Assembly: GCF_020085105.1 (NCBI RefSeq)
Contig: NC_058045.1
Span: forward strand, 15,696,333 to 15,760,332
Reading direction: 5' to 3'
Source: Siniperca chuatsi
Taxonomy: Eukaryota > Chordata > Actinopteri > Centrarchiformes > Sinipercidae
DNA: 64,000 nt
Positions 11,786 through 34,658 of this stretch are shown piece after piece (the stretch's first letter is position 1; each line of letters opens with the position of its first letter). A program made the translations under genes and the position numbers. Below the pieces are notes generated by a model that had not been told where the DNA came from, did not search any database, and saw nothing but the letters and a program-made list of their open reading frames with translations.

Positions 11786-14309
11786 TACTGTATGCACCTC
11801 TTCACCTTTTCACTGTCATGTACAGTAGCAACACTATCAGCACCATCATCCTGTTTACTGCCGCAATGCAAACAGAAATATCAAGATCCTGAAACTAATG
11901 ATTAACTCACCTTTACTCCTCTGTGGTCACGGATCACTGGTACCTCAACTCATCATCTCACGTCTACATTTTACAGGTTTACTGTATGAGCAGTTAATGA
12001 GTGAAGAAATCTGCACTTCTGGTTTTAAATTTGCCCTGTATAAATTGGTCACCATTACATAATTGCTATGATGACATAAATCCAAGTCCAACAGAAAATG
12101 ACAAATCCTTTTGTTGCCATTACTTTTTCATGGCTGCATGGCTTTCCAGAGCGGGTGAAGTTTCATTCAATATTTAACACATAAGTCAAGAGCTGCTCCT
12201 CCAAATCCACTGAGAATGACAGTCCCTCTTACTGCCACTGTGCCTCCGTCAGTGTGTGAGTGTGTTTTAAGGACATGCATGTGCTTTTGTAACGTGAGTA
12301 TCCTCCCTACAAAACAACATTACTGTACACAACCCCCTGTGCATTTGCAACCAGTAAATAATCCATGAAGAGCAGTGGATTCACCTTGACTGTCACTTTA
12401 CATACTTCAGTGTCTTGGCATTTAGGTCATACTGTAAGTTCTGGCCACAGCAGATGCTTTTGACACTAATTCTAAGCAGCTGATGATACAGACTAGATGA
12501 TTATTGTAAACTAACCACCACCAGTGGAGAAAGAGTACTGGTATAATCCCCAAAACTGGCTGGATTTAGTGAATATATGCCCAGAAGGGGGAATGAATAC
12601 CTGTTTTGCTATATTTGTGCCTCTGCTGGTGGATGTCAGAACTATAGCTTCAAGAGGCCTGCAGCCTGGACTGAAATGTGGTTCAGGGTTGAGAAAGTAT
12701 GTACTATGGAGGGCTCAGAGTCTGCAGGTTTTCACTCCAACACCAGCTCATTTAAAATTACTGCTGCACTAAAGCGTGAAATCAGCTGATGCTGCTTTCA
12801 AAAAGAAAAATTGTCCGTGCTCATCTATCTATATCTGGATCAGAGTATTTCACTATTTTGGACCTTGCTTTGTGAATAGTAGTATGATAGAAGAACAAAA
12901 AGAAAAACCATCAGCTGTCGAAGCTTTGAGCTGGAGCGTCTAAATTTGGAGTCACTCGTTGTCTCTCTGAGATTTTCTTTTTACAGTACAGCAGTAGCTC
13001 TCGTCGTCTGTGTGGCCACTGACACATGGACACAGCCTCAGGGTTGGGAGGAGGTGTGCTTACATGAGCTCCTCACAGCATTGTAATAAAGTCCTTTGGT
13101 CTGGGTGTGTTGATCAGCTGCAACAATGCTATCAAATCTTTCACTTTCTGCCAGAATATTAATGATCAAAAGAAAAGTTGTATTAGGTGTGATTGTGCAC
13201 ACCAGAAACATCCATAGAGGCTTCCTCAGAACGTCTGTAAAAATATATGTGACTGTGTTTGTGCACACTGGGTGGGGGAGGAAGAAGAAAGAAAAGGATA
13301 TTACTTTATATTATCATTATAGACAGAAAGTAATGAGCATCCTAAAGCAGACTGCCAACACAGAAGGCAAAAATATAATAACACGAGACAGTCTGCGCAC
13401 TCAGAGGGGGAATTTCAATAGAGCTTATATGGATTTAACTCGCTGCCTGTCTCATTGACTCAATGCTTTGCGCATTTGCTGTTAAGTAAGAAATGCACAC
13501 TAAGTTGTTTTCATTGCTCGGCAAAGACAGGGGGACTGGGGTCACCTTCAAACAGACACTCGTACACTCTCAACAGGGTGAACAGTCTCCTCCCGTCTTT
13601 GTCATTTTATCCACAGATGTGCAAGAGCTTAAAAAGAGAAAACAGACAGCAGAAAAACATATTAACTATCATCTAATGTCTGCTGAGACAGTAACAATGT
13701 TTGGAAGACATTTTAAACTTCAAAATTAAACAGACAGCGTGGTTGCACCAGTAAAAAACCCAGGGGTGTGCTGGACTGGAGCAGCAGTTAAAAATCTGTT
13801 TCAAACACACACACACACACACACACACGTACACACGCATCACACATAGAGAATAAGTTAATTAGACTGAATGGCTTTAGGGAATTGGCAACTAAATCAT
13901 GTTGGCTTTTTCTCCAAGCTCACAAAGAAATTTAATTATGTAGTGAAACTTGTGATGGCAGAGTGGGCTACACCTGCAGAAAGTCCAGAGTGAAACCAAA
14001 CCAAACCAGCCGAGCCTAATTTCAGCTGATAGTAGCTTATCACAAATATATACTGGTTATATATCAGTCTCAGTGTGTATGTCGGCCAATAAGTAACAAG
14101 AAATTGAAGTACAGAAATGCAGATGATAAGTCTGAAGGAATTTAGAAACACCGACAGTATTACTTTGTCCACCACTGAGCACAGACAAGATTATTTTTTT
14201 CTACTGTAAAATGTCATGCCCGGTCAGTATATCTTGGTCACAATTCTTAAAAAAACAGTATGATGCTGCACTAATCAATATTTTTATATTAACAATGGAT
14301 CAAATGACT

Positions 14310-14765
14310 ATGTGTAACGTGAAAAGGGTCACTCGTAGTGACAAACCCACAGAGAATTATCACCGGAATCTGCAACAGCTCTTAGGAGGTTTTTAGGGTC
14401 GTTCAGCTTTACTATTTTTATTCTCTCATCAGTGTTGTTTCCAGATGCATCAGGCAGCTGTTTCCAGAAAAAAACCCTCTGATAAACTCACAGTACACTA
14501 CCTGCTCAGCACAAAACGGTGGACAGACACAGTTAGTGACTATCTGGTGAACATAGTATAGCTCTAGCTGCTGAGCTCCAATCACAAGAGCTCCAGTCAA
14601 TATTAGATTTACATTCATCAAGGGGACACAAACACTACTCAAAATGAATGATAATGTCTGCTGGATGTGTAAATAGGCAACTTTTTTTCACCATATTAAC
14701 TTAAAAAGTGATAATGTGTCCATGTTGTGTTTACAACTCATTGCTGCCCCCAAGAGACCAAAAAA
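14310..14765 (+). repeat. Dispersed repeat family R1, copy 1
   Basis: Aligns by eye with 40010-40510 and, for its second half, with 44268-44480. Shared landmarks are AAAGGGGTCGCTCGTAGTGA-like, CAGCAGGCAGCTGTTTTCAG-like, ACAGTACACTACCTGCTCAGCAC, GCTGGATGTGTAAATAGGCAACT and TTTACAACTCATTGCTGCCCCCAAG. Three copies in one window prove a repeat family. No coding potential is seen. Confidence 0.65.
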
Positions 14766-15500
14766 AAAAAGGAATAGTTCAACATTTTGGGAAATATGTT
14801 TATTCGCTTTTAAGACGGTGTAGTCCCTCATTCGTCCAGGAGTGTTCTATCGTAGAAAAGGTTTCAGTCGTAGTCATCTGGACACTGTTTTCAGAATCAA
14901 GACGTTTCGGCTACCATCCGGAAGTCATTCTCAATTGTGAAAAAAAAAAAAAAAAGATTACAAAGCGCACTGCATTTGCATCTAAAAGCTACTAACCACA
15001 CATTTGAAGACAGCGAGGTGAAGATTCTAAGTAGAGAGAAGAGTTGGTTTGAACGGGGCGTCAAGGAAGCCATTTTTGTGAAAAAAGAAAACCCCTCTTT
15101 GAACAGAAATGGTGGTCTGAAATTCAATCTGCCCAACGTTTACTACAGTGTATTAGCACCTTGGTCACGCCAATCATATGCTAATCAGGTACTGAACAGT
15201 GATGAGGGAGGTGCAGCCAGAAAACAATAGGCCTGATTGCTGATTACTGGGCCATCATGGATACAATTAGGTCAGTTTCAGGTGAAACTAGCGAGGATTT
15301 TGTTACCTTTGGACAGAGCCAGGCTAACTGTTTCCCCTATTTCCAGTCTTTGTGCAAAGCTAAGCTGACTGGCTGCTGGCAGTACTTTCATATTTACAGA
15401 TTTCTGTTCAGACATGAGAGTGGCATTGACCTTTTAATCTAACTCTCAGCAAGAGAATGCATAAGTGTGTTTCCCAAAATGTTCAACTATTCTTTTAAGC
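14766..15500. repeat. MITE-like element with terminal inverted repeats, containing nested insertion
   Basis: The left end GGAATAGTTCAACATTTTGG (about 14773) recurs inverted at the right as CCAAAATGTTCAACTATTC (about 15476-15494). The right half carries TTTTGTTACCTTTGGACAGAGCCAGG, text common in fish repeats. The central part, including CAAGACGTTTCGGCTACCATCCG and an A15 tract at 14940, looks like another repeat inserted within it. Minor open frames here are chance. Confidence 0.55.
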
Positions 15501-17367
15501 GATTCCTATCAAAAATGTATTTGTTATATGTTTATGCAAAAAATAAGAATATTGGCCAATATACTGTTATAAGAGTCTCGCCTCAACAATCAGTCAGGCT
15601 ATAATAATCCATGCCTACACGGACACATTATTAATATATAAAAACTCACAGATAACTTATATAAATTATATCTCTTCTAGTCTTCTCAGATATGTGTACC
15701 ATTTTAAGTGGCAAATATGGAGTCTATGAAGCTACAGATCAAAAAATGAGCTGGTTGTTACACATAGTTTTTAAGGCGTTTCTTTAGACAAGATATATGG
15801 TTTGGATTGGAATCCTTTTGCTTTGACTCCCTGGTCAGCTGCAGTCTGCAATGATGTGCTGTTTGATCACCATCATTAGCATCATCATCCTCTTCTCTTT
15901 TCTCTATCTCTAACTACACCTTCGTTTTGAAGAAGCTTCATATCCACGCTGTTTGATCTCCCTGGGAGGGCTTTTGGGATTAGCTAAATGACTCTGCAGT
16001 TAGCTTTAAATCACACAATGCCTCCCAAAAATAGTGTCCTCTCAGCTAATGCCTAATCATTGTGCTTGAGCAGTGATGGCTTACCTAAGTCTGCAAGACA
16101 GGAGTCAGCCTTGGCACTGCTGTGACCCATTTGTCATCTTGGTGTTTATGAAATATGTACAAATAAAAAATGACTGGAAGAGGACAGTTGTTCTGATAAT
16201 CCTATCATTATCTCTAAACTAATTCATTTAACGGTTGATCGGCTCATGAATTCTGAAAATGATTCTGTGCCACAATTCTTGCTTTAAATCACCACAAATT
16301 GGTAGAAAATCACTCTCTTGGTCCAGGATGAATTAGTCCGAATCTTGGGGCGTTTCCAATGGAGGTTTTATATAAAAGACCAATACATCTTTGTCAGGAA
16401 CAATCTATGTTAATTATATTAAAACTGGTGATTAGATTTTCCTCAGTTGTCTCCTTTATGACCATCAAGCAGCAATCAGTCTTGGTCATTACATGCAGTT
16501 ATTAATGTGACCACTAGAGGGAGCACTTTACTGTTGAACAGTACTGACAGATGTCGTTTAATCCTCTTCCTAAAGTCTCTGCACTGGCTTTTAGTTCGTT
16601 TTAAGATAATTATTAAAGTCCCCCTCCACTCAAAAACACGTTTGACCTTCACTGTGCATAATGATGTCTGTGCAGAGTCTGAGACAAGAAGGCTGTTTTA
16701 ATATTCTGCTGAAGGGGGAAAGTTTCCCTGTGCTCACGTTAAATATCAGTTTAAGACTTGTAGGTACGAGTATGATTTTGTGACATCACAAGCCAGTTGC
16801 CTAAATTGCATTTGCCAAAATGCAACTTACAAAATGTGATGTCGAAATCTGAAACTTTTCAGTAAAATAGGAGATATCTTACGTCCACCAGTTAAACCTT
16901 TGAAATAAAACATATTTGCATATTCATAGATTCTGGACTTTGCATAGAGAAGGAATAGCTTTTCTTTTAAGAATAGTAGTAGTTTACTTTTTGTCAAAAG
17001 AACATATTAGACAAATTATTAATCAGAGCAGAATATTTTTGTGTCTTTGACATGTCTAGAGGGGACTTTTAAGATGAATTCTACTGTTATTAAACTTGCC
17101 TTAAATGCAGCTGCTTTCTGCAGTTCTGGACGCAAACTGTGAAATTTAGCGTCTCTGAATCTGAGGAGAGCGACATCAGTTCATCAAAAGCACATACTAG
17201 GTGTGTTTTTAAACAAATGTAGTTTGATATTTTGACTGTTGTTTAAACTGTCTGCTGTTCATTTATTTTGTAACCCTCATTTCATGTATGAAAGGTAGTA
17301 CCTAAAATATATTACTATAGGCATGAGACAGTCAAATAATAAGGAATTCTCAAAAGCAACTTTGTTT

Positions 17368-17655
17368 TAGGGCTGCAACTATCTATTAACCTGTTTTTTT
17401 CTCTTAATATTTGTGAAAAATGTCCCATAAAATTTCCCAGAGGCGAACGTTACGTTCAAATGTCTTGTCCAGCCAACAGTTTAAAATCCAAATATATTAA
17501 ATGTAACATGATACAAAAAAGAAATAAACAGCAAATTCCCCACACACAGATGGAACCAGAGAACATTTGGCATTTTTGTCTTGAAAACTGACTCCAACAA
17601 TACATTGATTATGAAAATAGTTGCCGTTTAATCGACAAATCGCTTCAGCTCTACT
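17368..17655. repeat. MITE-like repeat
   Basis: Starts TAGGGCTGCAACTATC and ends ATCGACAAATCGCTTCAGCTCTA, so the outermost bases form a short inverted repeat (TAGGGCTG versus TAGAGCTG). The layout matches a common teleost non-autonomous element. It lies beyond the predicted 3' end of GNAI1. Confidence 0.55.
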
Positions 17656-18038
17656 TCTGTGTTACTTTTGTGTGTAGTTGGTGATGAACATTAAATGTTG
17701 CTCCATCAAATGCTTTGCTGTAAAAAAAAAAAATATATATATTCACATGCAAAAAAAGACAGGAGAAAAACATGTTTATTGCATAAGTTGCCATGGTTCT
17801 ACCATTGCAGCTCTTTTTTATTAGCAAAATCATGGAGATTAGTCCACTAATGTGCCCATCCAATGAAAACAGAGGGTTAGGGTCTAGGGGGGATATGTAA
17901 CTTGAAACCATCATGATCAATAACAGTGCACTTGTACTCAGCCACCTGTCCGTCTGTCTATGCACTGAATACAGATCTAAATATGGTGCTATTATCTGCT
18001 ACAAGGCCGCCATTGGCATCCTCTTTTCAAAGCTTCTC

Positions 18039-18860
18039 TTTATTTTATGATTCAATCAGGAATGTTACAGTTTGTAGCGGCGCATCGACAATGTGCACTC
18101 ATTAATTAGAGAGTAGCTTCTTTTTGGTCGCTTAGAAAAATAAAACTTTGAAAGAGGATGACAAGTAGAGGAATAAATTCCCTTTTTTATATTGTGCACA
18201 CACTCTCTCTTACACACACACAAAATCACTCACACTGGCTTTTGGCCTCAATCAAAACAAAGCTCCCACTCGCAGCACACATGCTAACCACTTATCTGAA
18301 AAGGTTTACACACAGCTCTCACAGTATGTCAGAGTCAGAGTGAATTGGTCTACAGAGTGACTTGGTCTTGCTTGGTTTGTCCAAGGAGGCAAAAAGATGC
18401 GACAATGAAATAATCAGAAAGAAAGAGATAATATGGACTCGGGGAGGCTTGTGAAGAGTTCAACGGTAACATCTACATAAACCTCTAACATCTAACTCAA
18501 CAAAAAGAAAACACTGCAACTAAGGCATGCAAGGCACAAGCACCTACAAACAAAAGACAAAAAGTGTTCATTCATGGAGAAAAAAAAAATGTCAAGGCCC
18601 CCCTTTTTATATAAAAATTTAAAATAATGATAATAAGGTAAAACAAGCACATTTTAAAAACTGTGAAAAATCCCCGGCCATAGACAGTTGTACAAATACT
18701 TTACACAAAATGTTTTTTCTACACACCGTCTTCAAAACTTTTAGAGATGAACATAAGTTAATAAGAGGTTAAAAGTGACATTCTCAGCAGGGTCCATGAA
18801 GTTCCCTCCAGTCAGAGTCCCCTTGAATAAAGTCACTTGGTACGCTGGCCACCGGGCTGC
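18039..18860 (-). other. gnai1: GNAI1 non-coding 3' UTR exon 9 (approximate 3' end)
   Basis: Two bases after the GNAI1 stop codon the minus strand reads TAAAG|gtaacg (donor GT at 18960-18959). One hundred bases on is a strong acceptor, a pyrimidine run then ttcag|GCAGCC, with the exon starting at 18860. This predicts a 100-bp intron in the 3' UTR and a ninth, untranslated exon. The 3' end is uncertain: a minus-strand AATAAA lies at 18044-18039, and others occur further on near 17820 and 17778. From memory, mammalian Gi-alpha genes also carry an intron just after the stop codon, which supports the model. Confidence 0.6.
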
Positions 18861-18962
18861 CTGAACAGAAAACAACAAAGACTCCATGATTAGAGGACAA
18901 AAATTTGATAGGCCACACATCACCATCTGTCCGGCTTATACTTGAAGCAGCAGGCGTTACCT

Positions 18963-28020
<9,058 letters not shown>

Positions 28021-29934
28021 TTCAAAATTGTAGTTATTTCACGACCTGACTGCTGTGATTACTGAGTGAAACCATTCACTCCAAGTAAAGAAACAAATAC
28101 ATGAAAAGTGAGGCATGATGAAAATAAAAAATACGTAAGAAAGTCAAACATTTGAGATACTTGAAATAGTGAACATTTTGACATTGCATCACATAACTTT
28201 GATTTAGTAAGTTTGACTTAAAATTTCACAATTCTGTTTTTTTTTAAGTCAAAATATACATTTTGTATTTGTATTTTAGCAAGTCAAAATTTTGACTTTC
28301 TATCTCATAATTTTGATTTAATAAGTCAAAATATAGATTTTGAGAAAAAATAATTTAATTACAGTTACAGTGTTTTCCTTGCATATTGTAAAACATATCT
28401 GGAGTGCAGACTATCAGGCGACAAGTCAGGCAAATCAGCTGCAATCAAATCGTGGTACATGTTTGTTTTGTGTGAGTATGCATCACATTAGTGGGAGAGA
28501 GATCAGTATAATGCATTCCTCATCCGTGCTGTCAGTGCTGATTTGCATTGTAAGCCTCTGTCATGAGCTGCCAATGCCCAGTAACATGTTTGCATGTGCA
28601 ACTCATGCAGACACTCGCTGCTCAAACACACACACTTTTAGTGTTGAAATGTTCAGCTATTTGAAAGTCTGATGTCTTCAAACAGGTTATGTAATTAAAT
28701 ATTTGGATACAGGTGAAAGAGAACCGACTTGATTTCTTTCTTCACCTCTTTTTGCATGATTTACTGAACATTGTTTTTAAATCGACATATTAATGCTCAA
28801 GTTCAAGTTTATACAGTTTAATTGTTGTATTTCAAATATAAAAATATACAGTTGAAATGAAATATTGTTTCTATGTACAGAAGCTATTCTCCTTACAAAA
28901 TAGAAAAGTGTAGAAAAAAGAAAAATGGATAGCACTTGTCAAAAACAATCTGAAGTTAAACAGTGCTTCACAATCAACACAGAATTTACAGATAACTGCA
29001 CAGGAAAAAGACAGGGGCCACAACAAACAGCAATACAAAAGAAACATTGTTGAATTAAGGCATGTATGTCAGAATGAACTGTTTGAAGACATTTAAACAA
29101 CATTGGCCTGCTGTTCATCCCTGTCAGGTAATGAAAGGACACACTGAGGCTCACAAACGATGGCTACACCTGTGGTTAAGCTTTCCCCGCGACCACTTCC
29201 AGGAATTCAAATGACCGGCGGATGATTGTGTGATTCAGCCTTAAGAGCTCTGTGGCCAAAGCGCCTGAAATATGTACAACAGAAATAAACACAACATGAA
29301 TTTCCAAATGACGTGATTGTACGTGAGAAGTTTGAATAAATTAATAAAAATTGATACGCACGATGCTTATTATAAGGGCCACACAATCATCTGAATCCAC
29401 TGTGTGATTATGCATATACATACACGTGTGGTGCAAATATGGATCAAAATCAATTTCCTTTCATGTTCTCTTGAAATGATTAGAATTAGTTTGACCTCAA
29501 ATGAACCAGCACGTTCTCAGTGGTTTGATGTAAAAACGGGATGGGAAAAGGGTTGAGATGTGGTCAGAATTTATCTCCTCACTTTACATATGATTTCCAT
29601 TGCAGATGGCTCTGCATCATGCAAACTAGCACCATATTTTTTTTTCTCCAATCCTCTCTAAGTGAACATGGAAAGATTTTCCTGTGCATGTACAACAGGC
29701 CATCAGTACAAAACCCTTCTCTAATACAACATATGACGGACCAGTCAAGTTTTCAAAGGAGGTGTGTTATTGTTGCTATGACACAACCGTGCCACAGCAC
29801 CCCCAAGCAACAGGAAATGTTTTGACTCTTCCAAGTGATGGAGCCTCATGAGTGTGAGGTGAATGTTGAAATGAAAGAGCAGCTTGTCAGCACTCATTGT
29901 GTTCCCCAGAGATCAGGGCCTCCAAGTGGGACCT

Positions 29935-29936
<2 letters not shown>

Positions 29937-29975
<39 letters not shown>
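29937..29975. repeat. (TG)n microsatellite
   Basis: About 39 bp of uninterrupted TG in the GNAI1-CHRM2 intergenic region. Confidence 0.95.
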
Positions 29976-29977
<2 letters not shown>

Positions 29978-32900
29978 ATACCACAGATAGCTTCAAAACA
30001 TTTATTTTTCTGTTGTTTAATCTTTAGTCAGCTCATTCTGTGACTTCACATCACATCAAACTCTATATTCAAAAAAACAATGATCAAATAATCACTCCAG
30101 AATTATTCCAAGATCTAACTACAGTTTACTGGCTGATACGACTTTGGTAACAACATCAGCTGTCTGTGAACACCAGAACAAAACTGGTTATAGCATCGAC
30201 TGGGACAAGGTCAGTGTCATCGAACACAAGTCAGCAGTCAAGGAGGATATTTATAAACAATTCATGATGCCAAAAAACGCCCTTCGATAGAGTCACCCAC
30301 CTCCCCCTGCCCACATATTAATAAAGCCCCCTTTTTTAGGTCATATGATGACAACACAGCCATCTCCATGACAACTGAGCAAACTCCATCAGCTGATGAA
30401 GAAAGACGCAGTTGAAAAGCCTGTAAATGTACCTTGAGTTAAGATTTTTGTCAGACTTTGCACCACTTTTTACAACTCTGCACCACATTATTAATGTGTT
30501 TCACAAAAATCTGTTATCTAAATGACATAAGATCATGAAACAGGGTTACTCAATCACAAAACCTAGCTGGAATTTCTGATTTTATCATTTGTATTGCACT
30601 GGAGCTGTCCTCACTTATTTGGTGTGTGACTTTGGTTTGCAAAGGGATGCAGGCTGGTTAGATCACTTCCAGTTTTAAGTTTCAGTTTTCAGATTAGTTT
30701 TCAATTTTAACATCCAGTCAGTTACATGCAGTGCTTTACTTTGCCAAATAAACTCTGAAGATATTTTCACTCACTTGATATTAACACAGTGAGGCAATGG
30801 GTCTGTAAGGCAGAGGAGACTGCGTGAGGATAAAGAAAAGGCAGACATTAGTCCTCCAGATGGCAGCAGAGTCATGAAGCAACCAATCAGTAGGGGACAG
30901 ACACATGAGAGCTGGTGACCAGTGGCTTTAAGTAAAAGACAATGGCTTTCATCTGTGTTTTCATGTGATGGTGAGATGGTTCTAACAAACATTTCTATTT
31001 AACCTCACTGACACACAAATGATTCACACAACTGTTTTCAAACAGATCCATATGAGTTGGTGTCAGTGGATCCTCACCGATACTCCACCGATTTTACACA
31101 TGAAGTTCAGTTTGTTCTTCACTACTCAGCCTGCAAAAACAGTTGTATATTGCCTTTACCTTCAGGGGTATCTCAGCTTGGGCTTGAGGCTTAATATTTT
31201 TTAAAGGTTTGTAGAAAAGCCTGTGTGTGTGTGTGTGTATGTGTGGTTTAAAAGAAGTGGGCATTTAGGAGGCACGGAGGGTCGAATGAAATATGCTACC
31301 ATGTTGCATTACAGGAAATGTAGGACCCAGTGTTTTTATAGCTCGACCTATACTAGAGACTAAAAGTCAGGATATCTCAGCCTTGACCATCATGTTTTAA
31401 ATCTGTCTCTTGTGAGTGTTTCTTTCAACACAATTTGTATTTCTATTCGGGTTAGCTTTGTTATCATCAGTCACCTGCAGTGTAGAACGTTTAGGTTTTG
31501 TGCCCAAGTATAAGAGCAATATTTGTTGAGGCAAAGGTTGTGAATGAAAAACATACTTAAGGATAGTGTCCTTTCACCATGATAAGTTATGGAACTTTCT
31601 CTCCAACATGCTGCCTGGTAAATCTTATTATCTTTTAAAGACTTATTGTTTAGTGTTTTGTCTTTCAGTTGGAAATAAGCCAACAGTCGGGCTGTAGAGC
31701 AAGAATAGCTCAGTGTAGTGCTGCTGAACATTATCACTGTTTCATTTGATGATATTATTTTTTTAAATGTTCTACTGTTAATCTATAAAGAAAATATATC
31801 ATGGAAGTTCTGTAGTCATATTTATCAACAGCACCAGTTTGTGCTTCTATTGCCATTAGATTAGAGTCGCAGAGCTAAGCATTTGTTTTACTGAAAAATA
31901 AATACCTGGCGATCTTTAAAAACCCAGAAGTTCGTTTAACAACACTTTGCCTACTGCTGTTCTGAAAATATTTCCAGAATCCCCAAAGACTTTTATAAAA
32001 ATATGGATTAAAAAATATTCTGACCACTGTATGATAAAAGCTATTTTTTTTTTTACCTGTTTCCATCTGTTACCTAATTAAAATAACGATGGTAGCCGGA
32101 AATGACGTATGTATGTGTTCAATTTGTGCAACGTGAAACAAACGTTTTATAAGTTATATTTGTCTGTACTGATGTTACTTTGTATTATTTCACAAATTTT
32201 ACGTTTTCTATTTTTTCTTGTGTCATACAAAAGGAGCAAGGATGTGTGTCGGGTTAAAAATATTTTTTTTTATCGTGCAGCAGACTGAATATTTTTTCTT
32301 AGTCTTTGAGGATTCTGGAAATATCATTTTCTTAAAAGACCTTTTGGGTTTTCAAAGATCGCAGGTTCTTGATGATGTGTAGCTCTGTGACTCGAATCTA
32401 ATGTTAATGCATAAGACACACACACTGGGGCTAGTTCATCTACAGGTAATATCAGTGCCAGTAGTTGACCAGAGTCCATTGTTTTCGCTCTCTTTCTATT
32501 ACACATTTTCTGAATTCCACAGCTTTGTTGATAACTGAATGCACCAGTACATTTCTGAAAATGTGAGGCTGTCTTGTTAGAAGTGCTGCTGTTGTGTGTG
32601 GCCCCTCTCCATTCAAACAGCTGCTCGGGCTCCAACTAGATGACCTCATTTCCATGCAGCCTTGGGGCTTTGCTTCATATAGTGAAGAGGAGAGAGCTTC
32701 ATTGTAAGCTGTTTTTTTTATTCCTTGTGCACACAGAGTGGTGCATGGCGACCTTTGAATGAGGGTGTTCTTCTTACTGTGAGATGTATATCTTTTTTTT
32801 TTTAGGACTTACGATGCTTAAATGGGGCAAGAAACAGAGGAAGTGAATGATGAGAGAGGCGATTTTGTGTGAAATGGAAGTGTATGTGTGTGCGAGGGGT

Positions 32901-34519
32901 GATGGCTTTTATCACTCACGGTGCTGTGCGATAATCTACATTGTATGCCCTGCAGCAGTGCAATTCTTTATGGTTTCTGTCTGTCCTTTCAACTCTCAAC
33001 ACTTTCATTTCAGCCCATGAATGTATGTACTGTGTTTGGCTTTTGAACGTAGGTCAGCTTGTGTGTAACTCCACAGGAAAAACATAATCCATCTGACTCG
33101 ATAAAACAATGGATGCAGCCTTTGATGAAATTAAGACCTTTAACCAGCCCATTCACATTCGCAGACACTAATTCAGTGTCTGTGGAAGGAAACCTTCGTA
33201 TGATGGTACCATGCAAAGCAATCGCCAGTGGCCAGCAAGGACTAGACATGACTGTTCAACCCTTGGATTATACATTCAGCGTTGAGCTTTTAAACCACAC
33301 AAGCCATCGCCCAGTGGAAGCATCATGAAAACAGCTCCCTACTTATGTTTTGACGTTTCACTTGGAATCACAAGAACCATAAAATATGTCACCATACAAT
33401 ACACATGTGGTCTTATTATTTAAAAGAGTTATCTCTTTCTGCTGTCACAATAGACACTTTTAAATATGCTGTGAAAAATATCCAACTTCTTGTTTGGTTG
33501 TCTATAATACCAACTAGGTTACAAAAACACTGACTGTATTATCATACATCACCACACAAATAATAACCATTTGTTTCTTAAATATTTTGATTTACTACAA
33601 ATAATTGGAAAAACAGAGCTTCTAGGAGACAGGAAACCAAAGACACACAAAGCCAAACACACACATAGTGGAGGCACAGAGTCAAAGCCTCATATTGATT
33701 TGTGTTCATGACAAATGGTGAAACAGCAAAAAGGAAGCTCATGTCCAGTTTTCTACGACATAACCGCCCCCACATCAAGTTATTTAAAATAATAATATGT
33801 GATATTAAGTCACAGCAATTAAACGGAATATAAAATGTGCAGAATTCTTACACAGTTTACATTATATCCAAGCAAATCAATTAACAGACCAATGTTGATG
33901 TGATGCCATAAGCCTGGACTGGGACAAGCACAATAAATCATGTTTACATGCCTGGCTCGGGCCTGTTTGATGGCACACTCCTCGTTTCATTTGCAATATT
34001 GTTTTGAGGAGAGGGACCATTATTCTTTGTGATAATTCCATCAAAGTAAGGTCATCCACCAACTAGGGCAGACTGCGTCACCGGTTTGGTTAAAAGGTCA
34101 AAACAACAGTGTCTAAAGGTTAACGTCCTGCAGCAACAGAATAACAGTGAGACCCTTTCCTTTTGTCCTCTTTTTAATAGCGCTTTAATTGCCACAGCCA
34201 TTCAAACTTCTCTCCACATAATCGCCTATAGCTTTGTAACGCAGGAGAATATGATGCGTTAGTGCTGGAGAGGCTAGTGCTTTCCGTGGTCCTGAAACAA
34301 ACATGTCTCTCTGTCTCTATCTGTCTCCATCTCTAGTTTATTCAAATTTTCAACCCTAGCTTAAGGGATACAACACAACAGTCACTAATAGCCCCCATAA
34401 CCCCTCCCTGCTCTGTCTGTTAGTCTCTCTTTCTGTTTCTCTAACACACAAACAATCACACACACACACACACACACACAGTTTTAGTCAGAGGAGGAGC
34501 GACATCAACGTAGGGTTAC

Positions 34520-34658
34520 TTTCTGCTTCTCTCTCTGCTCCAGTGTCTCGACAGAGGTGAGAGTAACATGGACCAAACTAAAACAGCTCATCCATGTCAT
34601 TCACAGCAGACAAGATAAAATAACAGTTCTCTACTAGAGTTCTACCAAACTGCTGCAG
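34520..34658 (+). other. Candidate untranslated upstream exon of CHRM2
   Basis: About 7.7 kb upstream of the CHRM2 coding start, a stretch without a long open frame ends in a near-consensus donor, CTGCTGCAG|gtaagg (GT at 34659-34660). It follows a (CA)n tract and a CT-rich patch. It could be a 5' non-coding exon spliced to the acceptor at 42287, but only the donor supports this and its start is arbitrary. Transcript data would decide. Confidence 0.2.

Larger units (their letters stand above)
10871..18038. other. Intergenic region between MAGI2 and GNAI1
   Basis: Seven kilobases between the MAGI2 promoter and the presumed GNAI1 3' end. I see no conserved coding exon. Repeat-derived pieces (11166-11785, 14310-14765, 14766-15500, 17368-17655) account for about a quarter of it, and the rest is unremarkable AT-rich DNA. 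Because both genes run leftward, MAGI2 regulatory elements would be expected here. Confidence 0.6.

Noticed and set aside
32324..32635. 103-codon minus-strand frame upstream of CHRM2
   Set aside because: No family resemblance, no promoter or splice evidence; chance open frame.
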